33,591 nt of DNA. It comes from Clostridia bacterium. GTDB taxonomy: Bacteria > Bacillota > Clostridia > Christensenellales > UBA3700. Under the pieces are notes generated by a model that made no database searches, had not been told where the DNA came from, and was given only the letters and a program-made list of their open reading frames with translations. The stretch lies in the NCBI GenBank assembly GCA_016287155.1, contig JAEEWC010000035.1:1-33591 (forward strand). Direction: 5' to 3'. The position numbers and the translations under genes are program-made. Positions 7,028 to 16,280 of the stretch are shown here, in pieces. Every line of letters starts with the position of its first letter. Position 1 is the stretch's first letter.

Positions 7028-8308
7028 TTAATTCTCGATTGCTAATATCATCTGAGGTTTTGGAGGTATATCATCCTCTATCTTAATTGATTCGAATGTC
7101 TTTAGAATTGCAGCGTTATTTACATCCTTAGAATATATCTTTGCAATAACATCGCCTTTCTCTACTGCTGAGCCTATTTGAACTTTTAGTTCAACCCCAC
7201 AATACAAATCAATTGAATCTGTCTTTTTCAATCTACCACCGCCAAGCATTGTTACTGCACCAGCAATGCCCATTGGCTCAATATCTGTTACATATCCAGA
7301 TTTATTTGCAATAACATCTAATACATAATTTGAATGAAGTAGATGTTCTTTATCTAAGCAAGTTATATCCCCGCCTTGTGCACTTATCATCTCTTTGAAC
7401 TTCTCTAATGCTTTACCATTATCAATTACTTCTTCGCACTTTTGATAAGCATCTTTAATACCCATAGATTTTAATAATTCTGCAGCAAGAGTTAGAGCTA
7501 CTTCGTGTAGATTATTCTTTGTTCCAGTCAATACATTTAGTGCGCCATATACTTCAAGAGAGTTTCCGATGAATTCATCTAATGGATAGTCCATATTAGT
7601 AACTATTGCTACAACGTTCTTGTTTGCCCTCTTACCAATCTTAACCATTTCCTTTGCTAATTGCTTAGCTGCATTTAAATCTTTCATAAATGCGCCTCTT
7701 CCGCACTTAACATCAAGGACAATGTTCTTAACACCAGAAGCTAACTTCTTAGACATAATTGATGAAGCAATTAGCCCTACATTATCTACTGTTTCTGTAA
7801 CGTCACGAAGTGTATATAATCTCTTATCTGCTGGGCACATATCCTTAGATTGAGATATAACAGCAAGACCAATCTTTTCAATTTGCTTCTTAAATTGATC
7901 TTTATCCAAATTGATATTAAATCCAGGGATTGATTCTAATTTATCTAGCGTACCACCTGTATGACCAAGTCCACGACCAGATGCCTTTGCACACTTAAAT
8001 CCAAGTGCTGCAAAGATAGGAGCAACAACAAATGTTGTTGAATCGCCAACTCCACCAGATGAGTGCTTGTCTACAGATAAATCATAGAATTCAGATAAAT
8101 CAACAACTGTACCACTATTTATAATGGCTTGAGTTAAATTGTATGTTTCGTCTTCGTTGAATCCAACTAAACAAATAGCCATAAGTAGCGCAGAAGATTG
8201 GTAGTCCTCTATTTCTCCACTCATGACTCCGTTAATCCAGAAATCGATTTGTTCTTTTGTTAGTGCTTTTCCACTCTTTTTTGTGTTAATTATTTGTAAG
8301 ATATTCAT
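7028..8308 (-). CDS. pdp: Pyrimidine-nucleoside (thymidine) phosphorylase
   Basis: Splits thymidine, uridine or deoxyuridine with phosphate into base and (deoxy)ribose-1-phosphate. The 426-residue protein has the family signature SGRGLGHTGGTLDKLE near residues 110-125, the phosphate-binding KHSSGGVGDSTTF upstream of it, and a C-terminal lipoyl/biotin-like barrel domain (VQIGSAVEKGDVIAKIY). Firmicutes usually have the broad-specificity Pdp rather than strict DeoA, so that name is preferred; the sequence alone does not settle specificity. It lacks a Shine-Dalgarno and has its own -10 box six bases before the ATG, so it can be made apart from rsfS, whose stop lies 38 bases upstream. One typical Lys (usually KTT/TTT region) is written STT here. 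Confidence 0.94.
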   Translation of the reverse strand: MNILQIINTKKSGKALTKEQIDFWINGVMSGEIEDYQSSALLMAICLVGFNEDETYNLTQAIINSGTVVDLSEFYDLSVDKHSSGGVGDSTTFVVAPIFAALGFKCAKASGRGLGHTGGTLDKLESIPGFNINLDKDQFKKQIEKIGLAVISQSKDMCPADKRLYTLRDVTETVDNVGLIASSIMSKKLASGVKNIVLDVKCGRGAFMKDLNAAKQLAKEMVKIGKRANKNVVAIVTNMDYPLDEFIGNSLEVYGALNVLTGTKNNLHEVALTLAAELLKSMGIKDAYQKCEEVIDNGKALEKFKEMISAQGGDITCLDKEHLLHSNYVLDVIANKSGYVTDIEPMGIAGAVTMLGGGRLKKTDSIDLYCGVELKVQIGSAVEKGDVIAKIYSKDVNNAAILKTFESIKIEDDIPPKPQMILAIEN

Positions 8309-8314
8309 ACAATT

Positions 8315-8342
8315 ATTTTAACACAAGAAATATGGTTATTAA
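8315..8342 (-). promoter_or_regulatory. Promoter of pdp, predicted leaderless
   Basis: TTAATA (8342-8337), 16-base spacer ending TGT, TAAAAT (8320-8315), six bases to ATG at 8308. The extended TGn partly makes up for the weak -35. The expected start is the A of the ATG. Confidence 0.5.
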
Positions 8343-8346
8343 ATAT

Positions 8347-8688
8347 TTAAATATTTTTAATATTATTACCGTTATCCCACAATTCGTCGAATTGGTAAGT
8401 TTGTCTTGTTTCATCATGGAAGATATGTACAATTACATCACCAAAGTCAGCAACAGCCCATCTTCCCTCTTGCTTTCCTTCTTGTCTCATCATATTAACG
8501 CCAAGTTTTTCCATCTCTTCATCCAAGTAATCTACAAGAGCTTTAACTTGAGTTGTAGAACGTCCAGAACATACAACGAAATAATCAGCAAGTGAGCTTA
8601 ATCCTTCAAGATCAATTATTCTAATATTTGATGCCTTTTTATTCTCCAAAATATTTGTAATATTTTTTACTAGTTCTTTCTCGTCCAT
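8347..8688 (-). CDS. rsfS: Ribosomal silencing factor RsfS
   Basis: Binds ribosomal protein L14 and blocks joining of the 30S and 50S subunits when nutrients are short. The 113-residue length is normal. Family segments are DLEGLSSLADYFVVCSGRST, QVKALVDYLDEEM, GRWAVADFGDVIVHIFHDET and YQFDELW. An AGAGGT ribosome site lies four bases before the ATG. It follows nadD-yqeK directly, the usual neighbourhood of rsfS (nadD-yqeK-rsfS) in Firmicutes. Confidence 0.96.
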   Translation of the reverse strand: MDEKELVKNITNILENKKASNIRIIDLEGLSSLADYFVVCSGRSTTQVKALVDYLDEEMEKLGVNMMRQEGKQEGRWAVADFGDVIVHIFHDETRQTYQFDELWDNGNNIKNI

Positions 8689-8696
8689 GTTTACCT

Positions 8697-9818
8697 CTAT
8701 ATATTCAAATAATATTTAGCACACTCAATTGTTAGCGGATAAATATTATCTCCTTTTTCTTTTCTTAAATAATCATATTGCTGTTTAACTATAGTTAAAA
8801 AGCCGTGTTCAAATCCTTTATCCATTTCCTTTCTTAGTGGGATTATGAAATCTTCCTTTCTTCCCTCGTCTAATAAATCTGCTGAATAAATTAACTTTTC
8901 AAATATAGTCATATTTGGCTTTCCTGTTGTATGACAACGAATAGCACTTAATATCTCTTCATCTTTTATATCAAATTCTCTTTGAGCAACTACTGCCCCT
9001 AAGAATTGATGTTCAACTGGTGTTCCAATACTATCTTTTGGAGTATCACCTTTATCGTATGTTGGATCCTTTTCGATTTGCTTTGCACAATCGTGCAATA
9101 ATCCAGCTAATAATACCTTGTTATTATCTAGTCCTAAATGATGCTTATCGTTCAAATATAAAGCATATTTGGCTACGCCAAGTGAATGATAGAATCTATG
9201 TTCATTAATCATTCTAGATAGCTTTCTAATATATGGTTCATAATCCGAATATAATGCGTTTTCGTAGATGTATCTTTTTACCTTTTCATCAACTGGCACA
9301 TCATATCCAAGAGCGATATCATATCTAATTAAAGATGATGAGATGTCTTTTGGTTCATAATCCAAAACTTTTATCTTTGCGCCCTTATCTTCCCAGAACT
9401 TTTTAGCAGCTTGAAATTCTTCATTTCTATCCCCTCTTTTAAATACCCAAATTGGGCACATCTTTATAATTTCTTCAGGGTTTTTCCAAGTATGGAAATC
9501 GATTAAAGAATCTCCTCCCATAATGAAGACTACATCGCCATATTTTTTAATTAGTTTTGGAAGTGTTTGATAAGTGTAATGAATCTCATTATCTATATCT
9601 TCAATATTATCTATGATAATATTTCTCTTTCCCAAAAGTGCTATATTTAGCATATCCATTCTTTGGGCAAAAGAAGTTGTACAAGTATTTTTATGTGGTG
9701 GATTTTTTGATGGCACACACACTATAGTATCAAGGCCCTCATCAAGTGCCTTTTGCATCATGTTAATATGCTCAATGTGTGGTGGATTGAACGCCCCACC
9801 AAAAATTCCAATACTCAT
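8697..9818 (-). CDS. nadD-yqeK: Fused nicotinate-nucleotide adenylyltransferase and YqeK-type HD hydrolase
   Basis: Two enzymes that are usually separate neighbours are one 373-residue chain. Residues 1 to about 190 are NadD, which makes deamido-NAD from nicotinate mononucleotide and ATP: GIFGGAFNPPH at the N-terminus and DISSSLIR near 160. The usual HxGH reads HIEH, keeping both His but replacing Gly. Residues from about 200 are a YqeK HD domain (HRFYHSLGVAKYAL, LLAGLLHDCAK, VEHQFLGAVVA, IRCHTTG), a family shown to hydrolyse Ap4A symmetrically. The start overlaps the yhbY stop by one base (TAATG), so no separate Shine-Dalgarno is needed. No frameshift or stop separates the halves. Confidence 0.93.
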   Translation of the reverse strand: MSIGIFGGAFNPPHIEHINMMQKALDEGLDTIVCVPSKNPPHKNTCTTSFAQRMDMLNIALLGKRNIIIDNIEDIDNEIHYTYQTLPKLIKKYGDVVFIMGGDSLIDFHTWKNPEEIIKMCPIWVFKRGDRNEEFQAAKKFWEDKGAKIKVLDYEPKDISSSLIRYDIALGYDVPVDEKVKRYIYENALYSDYEPYIRKLSRMINEHRFYHSLGVAKYALYLNDKHHLGLDNNKVLLAGLLHDCAKQIEKDPTYDKGDTPKDSIGTPVEHQFLGAVVAQREFDIKDEEILSAIRCHTTGKPNMTIFEKLIYSADLLDEGRKEDFIIPLRKEMDKGFEHGFLTIVKQQYDYLRKEKGDNIYPLTIECAKYYLNI

Positions 9819-10105
9819 TACAATAAGTGCTTAAAGTTTTCCTTTTTAGATACTCTATATAATGTAATTTTAAATCCTAAAACTTGAACTACTTCGGCAC
9901 CCGTTTCTGAAGCTATATCATTAGCAACTGCCTTAGCGTCTAATTCTGAATTTTGAAGTACAGATACCTTTATCATTTCTCTTGCTTCTAATTGATCATT
10001 AATTTGTGCAATTAAAGTATCTGTAATACCATTTTTACCAACTTGTGCAGTTGGTTCCATTTTCATTGCAATTCCTCTTAGTTTTGCTCTTTCTTTACTT
10101 GTCAT
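9818..10105 (-). CDS. yhbY: Ribosome assembly RNA-binding protein YhbY (CRM domain)
   Basis: Single CRM-domain protein of 95 residues that associates with pre-50S particles. It starts MTSKERAKLRGIAMKMEPTA followed by VGKNGITDTLIAQINDQLEA, which contains the GxxG-like loop (GKNG) of the fold, then REMIKVSVLQN. It begins just after obg (GGAG at the obg stop serves as its ribosome site) and overlaps the next gene by one base. Obg, YhbY and RsfS in one operon point to a ribosome-assembly cluster. Confidence 0.95.
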   Translation of the reverse strand: MTSKERAKLRGIAMKMEPTAQVGKNGITDTLIAQINDQLEAREMIKVSVLQNSELDAKAVANDIASETGAEVVQVLGFKITLYRVSKKENFKHLL

Positions 10106-10107
10106 AT

Positions 10108-11364
10108 TTACTCCACAAAATCGAATTCGATATCTGAAATTCTTACAGTATCTCCTTCTTCACATCCTTCATCTTTTAATGCTTGAATAACTCCCTTCTC
10201 TAAAAGTTGCTTTTGGAAATATCTGTTTGATTCGAAATCGCTCAAAACAACATTTCTTACAAGAGAATCTACAAGTGGGCCAACAACTTCAAAGAAACCT
10301 GCACCATCTGTTAAAATCTCGAATGATGAATTGTCTCTTACCTTTTCTGTTGTCTCAATATGTACTGGCTCAATTTCTGGTAATAAATCTAGTTCCTTAG
10401 AAATCTCATTTAAAAGAGCTTCTAAGCCTTGGTGAGCTACAGCTGAAAGTCTAAAGACTTTCTTTCCTATCTTCTTCTCAAATTCTTCAATTTGTTTTTC
10501 ATCTTCTACTAAATCACACTTGTTTGCTGCAACGATTTGTGGAAGCTCACTTAATGATTTACTATATTTCTTCAATTCACGATTGATAATCTCATAATCA
10601 GAGAATGGATCTCTTCCTTCGCTTCCAGAGATATCTACTACATGAACAATTAATCTTACACGTTCAACGTGTCTTAAGAAGCTATGTCCAAGTCCTGCAC
10701 CATCTGATGCGCCTTCGATTAATCCTGGGATATCTGCCATAACAAATGATTTGTCATAATGCTTAACAACTCCAAGGATTGGAGATAATGTCGTGAAATG
10801 ATAATTTGCAATTTTTGGTTTTGCAGCGCTAACTACACTTAAAAGTGTAGATTTACCTACATTTGGGAATCCAACAAGACCAACATCGGCAATTGTCTTT
10901 AATTCTAGCGTCAATGGGATTTCTTTTGTCTTTTCTCCCTTTTGACAGAACTTTGGTGCCTTTCTTTGTGGTGTTGCGAATCTTGCATTTCCCTTGCCTC
11001 CAAGACCGCCGGCTTGAGCTACGAATCTTGAATCTTTATAGAACATATCTGCGATAATCTCGCCAGATTCTTTGTCTCTAATAATTGTGCCTCTAGGAAC
11101 TTTAATTATTAAATCCTTACCATTTTTACCCCTGCAGTTCTTTGACGCGCCATTTGCCCCATTTTCGGCTCTAAAGTGCTTTGCATATTGGAAGTCAACT
11201 AAAGTTGAAGAACCATCATCTACAACGAAGATGATTGAACCGCCATTACCGCCATCGCCACCATCTGGGCCGCCCATATCTACATATTTTTCTGTATGGA
11301 AAGAAACGATGCCATCGCCACCGTCACCTGCTTTTATAAAAATTGAAGCTATATCTAAAAACAT
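10108..11364 (-). CDS. obg: Ribosome-associated GTPase Obg (ObgE/CgtA)
   Basis: GTPase needed for late 50S assembly and linked to stress signalling. From the ATG at 11364 the protein is 418 residues. The glycine-rich Obg fold is residues 1-160 (AGDGGDGIVSF, GGPDGGDGGNGG), the G domain has GFPNVGKST (165-173), DIPGLIEGASDGAGLGHSFL and ANKCDL, and the C-terminal OCT domain ends in EGDTVRISDIEFDF. I choose the ATG at 11364 because GAGGA sits seven bases before it; a GTG seven codons upstream is in frame but would overlap nth and lacks a ribosome site. It follows nth by two bases. Confidence 0.97.
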   Translation of the reverse strand: MFLDIASIFIKAGDGGDGIVSFHTEKYVDMGGPDGGDGGNGGSIIFVVDDGSSTLVDFQYAKHFRAENGANGASKNCRGKNGKDLIIKVPRGTIIRDKESGEIIADMFYKDSRFVAQAGGLGGKGNARFATPQRKAPKFCQKGEKTKEIPLTLELKTIADVGLVGFPNVGKSTLLSVVSAAKPKIANYHFTTLSPILGVVKHYDKSFVMADIPGLIEGASDGAGLGHSFLRHVERVRLIVHVVDISGSEGRDPFSDYEIINRELKKYSKSLSELPQIVAANKCDLVEDEKQIEEFEKKIGKKVFRLSAVAHQGLEALLNEISKELDLLPEIEPVHIETTEKVRDNSSFEILTDGAGFFEVVGPLVDSLVRNVVLSDFESNRYFQKQLLEKGVIQALKDEGCEEGDTVRISDIEFDFVE

Positions 11365-11366
11365 AC

Positions 11367-11999
11367 CTATTTCCTCGATGTGCACATATCATTTAATAGA
11401 CAGTTGGCACAATCTGGCTTTTGAGCCTTACATGTGTATCTTCCCAAGAATATTAAAAGATGATGCATTCTTGCCCACTTTTCCTTTGGAAAGATTTTCT
11501 TTAGAGCCATTTCAACTTCATATGGATCATCGCTTTTAACGAATCCTAACCTATTTGAAACTCTCTTTACGTGTGTATCTACAGCTATTGCATCTTGCTT
11601 GAATATCTCAGCACAAATTACATTCGCTGTTTTTCTACCAACTCCAGCAAGAGTTGTTAACTCCTCTATTGTTGATGGAACTTCACCATTAAAGTTCTCG
11701 ATTATTCCCTTTGCACAAGCAATAATATTTTTTGCTTTATTCTTATAGAATCCGCAAGGTTTAATCAATTCTTCAAGTTCGCCCTGTTCTATAGAAGCGA
11801 AATCTTGAGGTGTTCTATATTTTTTAAATAATTCATTTGTTACTATATTTACGCGCCTGTCCGTGCATTGCGCAGATAATATAACAGCAACTAATGCCTC
11901 AAAAGGAGTTTCAAAGTCTAGTTCACAATGCGCCTCAGGATGCATCTTCTCTAGTCTTTGAATAATCTTTTCGATTTCCTCTTGAGTGTATTTAGTCAT
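11367..11999 (-). CDS. nth: Endonuclease III (bifunctional DNA glycosylase/AP lyase)
   Basis: Removes oxidised pyrimidines and cuts at abasic sites in base-excision repair. The 210-residue protein has the helix-hairpin-helix LAGVGRKTANVI with the catalytic Lys at 123 and VDTHVKRVSNRLG with the catalytic Asp at 141. The four cysteines of the [4Fe-4S] loop are at 190, 197, 200 and 206 with the standard C-x6-C-x2-C-x5-C spacing. Its ATG overlaps the dapL stop by one base. A repair enzyme between lysine synthesis and ribosome assembly genes is more likely explained by operon packing than by shared function. Confidence 0.97.
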   Translation of the reverse strand: MTKYTQEEIEKIIQRLEKMHPEAHCELDFETPFEALVAVILSAQCTDRRVNIVTNELFKKYRTPQDFASIEQGELEELIKPCGFYKNKAKNIIACAKGIIENFNGEVPSTIEELTTLAGVGRKTANVICAEIFKQDAIAVDTHVKRVSNRLGFVKSDDPYEVEMALKKIFPKEKWARMHHLLIFLGRYTCKAQKPDCANCLLNDMCTSRK

Positions 12000-13177
12000 T
12001 ATAGTAATTCAACAATTCTCTTTGTTGCTTCGATAGTTGTTTCTCTATCGCCAAATGCTGTTAATCTGAAGTATCCTTCTCCGTTTTCACCAAAACCAGC
12101 GCCTGGAGTACCAACAACGCCCTTTTCGTTTAAAAGCTTATCGAAGAATTCCCAAGACTTCATTCCATTTGGACACTTCATCCAAATATATGGAGAGTTT
12201 TCACCGCCTACGCAGTAAACGCCCTTTTCAACTAAAGCCTTCTTGATGATTCTTGCATTTTCTCTATAATATTCAAGATTTGCTTGGATTTGCTTTTGTC
12301 CTTCTTCTGTGAATACAGCTTCAGCAGCTCTTTGAATAATATATGGAGTTCCATTGAATTTTGTAGATTGACGTCTATTCCATAAAGCATTAGCTTTAAC
12401 ACCATTGAATTCTAATTCTTTTGGTACGATTGTGTAACCACATCTTGTACCTGTGAATCCAGCTGTCTTTGAGAAAGAACAGATTTCGATTGCGCAAGTT
12501 CTTGCTCCTTCAATTTCGAAGATTGAATGAGGAAGAGATTTGTCTTGAACGAATGCTTCATATGCAGCGTCGAAGATGATTAATGCCTTTTGGCTATTAG
12601 CATAATCTACCCATGCCTTTAATTCTTCTTTTGTATATACAGATCCTGTTGGATTGTTTGGAGAACAAATATATATAACATCAGCTTTATAAGAAGCATC
12701 AGGCATTGGCTTGAAACCATTTTTGTCGTTCCCTGCGCATGTGTCAATTTTTCTTCCAGCCATAACGTTTACATCAACATATGCTGGGTAAACTGGGTCT
12801 GGAATTAATACCTTGTTGTCTGGAGCCATAATATCTAAGATATTACCTAAGTCACTCTTAGCGCCATCAGATACTATGATTTCATCTCTATCTAGAGTAA
12901 CGTTTAATCTTCCATAGTATGCTTGGATTTTTTCTCTTAAGAAATCATATCCAAGTTCTGGGCCATATCCTCTAAATGTTTCCTTCTTTCCCATTTCATC
13001 TACAGCCTTATGCATAGCTTCGATTACAACTGGAGCTAGAGGAAGAGTTACGTCTCCGATACTTAATTTATATACCTTTACTCCTGGGTTTGCAGCTTGG
13101 TATTCTCTAACCTTTCTTGCGACTGTTGAGAAAAGATAACTATCTTTTAATTCTAAAAAATGTTCGTTTAGTCTCAT
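11999..13177 (-). CDS. dapL: LL-diaminopimelate aminotransferase
   Basis: PLP enzyme that makes LL-diaminopimelate directly from tetrahydrodipicolinate and glutamate, bypassing the acylated DapD/DapC/DapE steps of lysine and peptidoglycan synthesis. The 392-residue protein starts MRLNEHFLELKDSYLFSTVA and has KLSIGDVTLPL, the substrate loop FRGYGPELGYDFLR, the PLP-contacting SPNNPTG and the Schiff-base Lys237 in CSFSKTAGFTGTRCGY. These are close to the DapL class and separate it from AspC-like aminotransferases. It starts two bases after purA. Other lysine genes are not in the window. Confidence 0.94.
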   Translation of the reverse strand: MRLNEHFLELKDSYLFSTVARKVREYQAANPGVKVYKLSIGDVTLPLAPVVIEAMHKAVDEMGKKETFRGYGPELGYDFLREKIQAYYGRLNVTLDRDEIIVSDGAKSDLGNILDIMAPDNKVLIPDPVYPAYVDVNVMAGRKIDTCAGNDKNGFKPMPDASYKADVIYICSPNNPTGSVYTKEELKAWVDYANSQKALIIFDAAYEAFVQDKSLPHSIFEIEGARTCAIEICSFSKTAGFTGTRCGYTIVPKELEFNGVKANALWNRRQSTKFNGTPYIIQRAAEAVFTEEGQKQIQANLEYYRENARIIKKALVEKGVYCVGGENSPYIWMKCPNGMKSWEFFDKLLNEKGVVGTPGAGFGENGEGYFRLTAFGDRETTIEATKRIVELL

Positions 13178-13178
13178 A

Positions 13179-14450
13179 TTACATCACCAAATATGCGTCT
13201 CTGTCTGCGCCTACTGAAACATATGTAATCTTACATTCTGTAGCCTTTTCGATGTACTTAATGTAATCATATGCTTCCTTTGGAAGGTCTTCTGGCTTTC
13301 TGCAATTAGAAATATCACACTTCCAACCTGGTAAGTATTCAATTACTGGAGTAGCAATTCTTAATTCTTCGCCACGTGGGAAATCTGTTGTGATCTTATC
13401 ACCAACTTTGTATGCTGTACAAACTGGAATCTTATCCATATAAGATAGAACGTCCATCTTTGTTAGAGCGATTTCATCAGCGCCTTGGCACATACAACCA
13501 TATTTAGAAGCAACAACGTCAAATCCGCCTACTCTTCTTGGTCTACCTGTAGCTGCACCGTATTCGCCACCTGCATCTCTTAATTCCTTAGCTTCATCGC
13601 CAAACATTTCAACTGTGAATGGTCCTTCACCTACACATGTTGAATAAGCCTTCATAATACCAATAGTCTTTGTTAACTTTAGATTTGGAACGCCAGCACC
13701 GATTGGAGCATAAGCTGCGATGTTGTTTGATGAAGATGTGTATGGATTTATACCATAGTCGATATCTCTTAGAGCACCAAGTTGTGCTTCAAATAAGATA
13801 TTCTTACCCTTCTTTGCTTCATCGTTTAAGAACTTAGACATATCTACGATAAATGGTTTTAATCTATCTCCGTATGTCTTTAGATAATCCATGATTTCTT
13901 CCTTAGTTACAGCAGGAGCGCCATAAACCTTAGTGATTGTTAAATTCTTCCATTCAAGTAAGCTTTCAACTCTCTTTTCTAAAGCTTCTGGGTAGAACAA
14001 GTCTCCCATAGAGATAATCTTCTTAGCATACTTATCACTGTATACTGGAGCAATACCTCTTCTTGTTGATCCAAATTTAGCTGCGCCTAGTCTTTCCTCT
14101 TCTAAGCAATCTAATTGAACGTGATATGGCAATACGATAACTGCTCTATCACTGATTTTTAAATTTTCTGGAGTAATCTTAACACCAGCTTGAATTAATC
14201 TATCCATTTCTCCGCAAAGGTGCTTGATATCGATAACCATACCATTACCCATAACGTTGATGTTATCTTCTCTTAAGATACCTGATGGAAGTAAGTTCAA
14301 AATGAACTTTCCTAAATGATTAATTACTGTGTGTCCTGCGTTGTTACCACCTTGGTAACGGCAAACGATGTCATAGTCCTTAGAGATAAGGTCTACCATT
14401 CTGCCTTTTCCTTCGTCGCCCCAGTTAATTCCTACAATTGCTGTTAACAT
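13179..14450 (-). CDS. purA: Adenylosuccinate synthetase
   Basis: Joins IMP and aspartate using GTP, the first committed step from IMP to AMP. The 423-residue protein has the P-loop-like GINWGDEGKG with Asp12 and Lys15, the catalytic His40 in GGNNAGHTV, the IMP-loop region FGSTRRGIAP and the base-binding TGRPRRVGGFD. The AGGAG ribosome site is placed well before the ATG. With guaA just upstream, both branches from IMP are in one block. Length and all visible active-site segments look normal. Confidence 0.97.
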   Translation of the reverse strand: MLTAIVGINWGDEGKGRMVDLISKDYDIVCRYQGGNNAGHTVINHLGKFILNLLPSGILREDNINVMGNGMVIDIKHLCGEMDRLIQAGVKITPENLKISDRAVIVLPYHVQLDCLEEERLGAAKFGSTRRGIAPVYSDKYAKKIISMGDLFYPEALEKRVESLLEWKNLTITKVYGAPAVTKEEIMDYLKTYGDRLKPFIVDMSKFLNDEAKKGKNILFEAQLGALRDIDYGINPYTSSSNNIAAYAPIGAGVPNLKLTKTIGIMKAYSTCVGEGPFTVEMFGDEAKELRDAGGEYGAATGRPRRVGGFDVVASKYGCMCQGADEIALTKMDVLSYMDKIPVCTAYKVGDKITTDFPRGEELRIATPVIEYLPGWKCDISNCRKPEDLPKEAYDYIKYIEKATECKITYVSVGADRDAYLVM

Positions 14451-14483
14451 AATTTATTCTCCTAATTTTAATTTTTTCTTTTT

Positions 14484-14732
14484 TTAACCTTGAAGACCTC
14501 TAGATTGTCTATCCATGTCTTCTACGACTATGTCGTAAATTTCTCCTAATGTTGAGCAGTATTCTAAAACTTGCCATGGCTCGTCTGTGTGGAAATGAAT
14601 TTTAATTAAATCCGAATCTCCTACAACTAATAGGCATTCACCATCTAAATCGTTTTCGAAATAGTCGATGATTTCTTGTTGGTCAAGATCCTTACCCTCG
14701 ATTAGTAGTTGAGTATCATACTTATGTACCAT
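14484..14732 (-). CDS. Orphan FakA/YloV middle-domain mini-protein
   Basis: An 82-residue protein that matches only the middle part of FakA (YloV, the fatty-acid kinase ATPase subunit): YDTQLLIEG, a short variable loop, GECLLVVGDSDLIKIHFHTD, EPWQVLEYCSTLGEIYDIVV and a closing EDMDRQ. The N-terminal DhaL kinase domain and the C-terminal domain that FakA would have are both absent; the gene has its own AAGGAG ribosome site and clean start and stop, so it is not a decayed remnant at the ends. The conserved HFHTD suggests a metal- or phosphate-binding surface (inference). Its place between guaA and purA hints at a link to purine nucleotides. Function unknown. Confidence 0.85.
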   Translation of the reverse strand: MVHKYDTQLLIEGKDLDQQEIIDYFENDLDGECLLVVGDSDLIKIHFHTDEPWQVLEYCSTLGEIYDIVVEDMDRQSRGLQG

Positions 14733-14744
14733 ATTATTCTCCTT

Positions 14745-16277
14745 TTATTCCCATTCAATTGTTGCTGGTGGTTTAGAAGTAATATCGTATACTACACGAT
14801 TTACATGCTTAACCTCATTAACAATTCTGGTTGAAATTTTTTCTAACACATCATATGGTATTCTAGCCCAGTCAGCTGTCATACCATCTACGCTTGTTAC
14901 GGCTCTTAGAACTACTGTGTAATCATATGTTCTAGAATCGCCCATAACGCCTACACTTCTCATGTTTGTGATAACTGCAAAGTATTGCCAAATTTCGCTA
15001 TCTAAACCATTCAAAGCTACTTCTTCTCTTAAGATATAGTCTGCATCCTTTAGAATGTCTAACTTCTTCTTTGTAATATTACCAATTACTCTAATTGCTA
15101 GACCTGGACCTGGGAATGGTTGACGCATAACGATTTCTTTTGGAAGACCAATTTCAAAACCTACACGTCTTACTTCATCCTTGAATAAGCTTCTTAAAGG
15201 TTCAACTAATTCCTTAAAATCTACAACTGATGGTAAACCACCTACATTGTGGTGAGACTTAATAGTAGCACTTTGTCCCAAACCTGATTCAATAACGTCT
15301 GGGTAAATTGTACCTTGTACCAAGAAATCTACCTTACCAATCTTCTTAGCTTCTGCTTCGAAGACTTCAATGAAGTCTTTACCAATAATCTTTCTCTTCT
15401 TTTCTGGTTCTTTAACACCAGCTAAATCTCCTAAGAACTTCTTTGAAGCATCAACCTTAATTAGGTTCATACCCATATCTTCTTTGAAGACCTTCATAAC
15501 TTGTTCAGCTTCGCCCTTTCTTAATAGACCGTGATCTACGAAGATACATGTTAATTGAGCGCCAACAGCCTTGTGTACAAGTGTTGCAGCAACAGCACTA
15601 TCTACACCGCCTGAGAATGCACATAGAACTTTCTTATCTCCAATCTTTTCTTTTAAAGCCTTGATTGTTTCTTTAGCGAAGTTGTCCATAGTCCAATCAC
15701 CATGTAACTTACATACTTCGTATAAGAAGTTCTTTAACATATTAATACCATCGATTGTATGAACTACTTCTGGGTGGTATTGAACACCATAGATGTTTCT
15801 TGCTGTATTTTCCATAGCAGCAACTGGACATGTAGCAGTATGAGCTACAATCTTGAAACCATCTGGTAACTTGTTAATATAATCTGTATGGCTCATCCAT
15901 ACTTGATTTGATTTCTTTAAATCCTTGAATAGTAAAGAGTCTGCGAATGTTGCTTTTTGCTTTCCATATTCTCTTGTTTCTGCGTGCTTAACTTCACCAC
16001 CTAATGTATAGGCGATTAATTGACATCCATAGCAGATACCTAGAATTGGGATGTTTAATTCAAAGATCTTTGGATCAACGTGTGGTGCTTTTTTATCATA
16101 AACACTGTTTGGTCCGCCTGTGAAAATAATACCTTTTGGATTAATTTCTTTGATCTTTTCGATTGAGATATTAGATGGATGCATTTCGCAATAAACATTT
16201 AAATCTCTTACTCTTCTTGCAATCAATTGGTTGTATTGGCCACCAAAGTCCAATACTAATACTTTTTCGTTCTCCAT
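14745..16277 (-). CDS. guaA: GMP synthase (glutamine-hydrolysing)
   Basis: Amidates XMP to GMP with glutamine and ATP. The 510-residue protein has the class I glutamine amidotransferase domain (nucleophile Cys82 in GICYGCQ, His168 and Glu170 in YHPEV), the ATP-pyrophosphatase P-loop FSGGVDSAV near 221-229 and the C-terminal dimerisation domain ending [12 protein letters not shown]. It starts three bases after the P-type ATPase stop, using an AGGA that lies in the last codons of that gene, so the two are likely co-translated. No separate promoter is visible in the 3-base gap. Confidence 0.97.
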   Translation of the reverse strand: MENEKVLVLDFGGQYNQLIARRVRDLNVYCEMHPSNISIEKIKEINPKGIIFTGGPNSVYDKKAPHVDPKIFELNIPILGICYGCQLIAYTLGGEVKHAETREYGKQKATFADSLLFKDLKKSNQVWMSHTDYINKLPDGFKIVAHTATCPVAAMENTARNIYGVQYHPEVVHTIDGINMLKNFLYEVCKLHGDWTMDNFAKETIKALKEKIGDKKVLCAFSGGVDSAVAATLVHKAVGAQLTCIFVDHGLLRKGEAEQVMKVFKEDMGMNLIKVDASKKFLGDLAGVKEPEKKRKIIGKDFIEVFEAEAKKIGKVDFLVQGTIYPDVIESGLGQSATIKSHHNVGGLPSVVDFKELVEPLRSLFKDEVRRVGFEIGLPKEIVMRQPFPGPGLAIRVIGNITKKKLDILKDADYILREEVALNGLDSEIWQYFAVITNMRSVGVMGDSRTYDYTVVLRAVTSVDGMTADWARIPYDVLEKISTRIVNEVKHVNRVVYDITSKPPATIEWE

Positions 16278-16280
16278 AAA

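Noticed and set aside
11072-11539. Plus-strand open frame of 155 codons opposite obg and nth
   Set aside because: Antisense of the glycine-rich Obg fold, giving a proline-rich product without any support.
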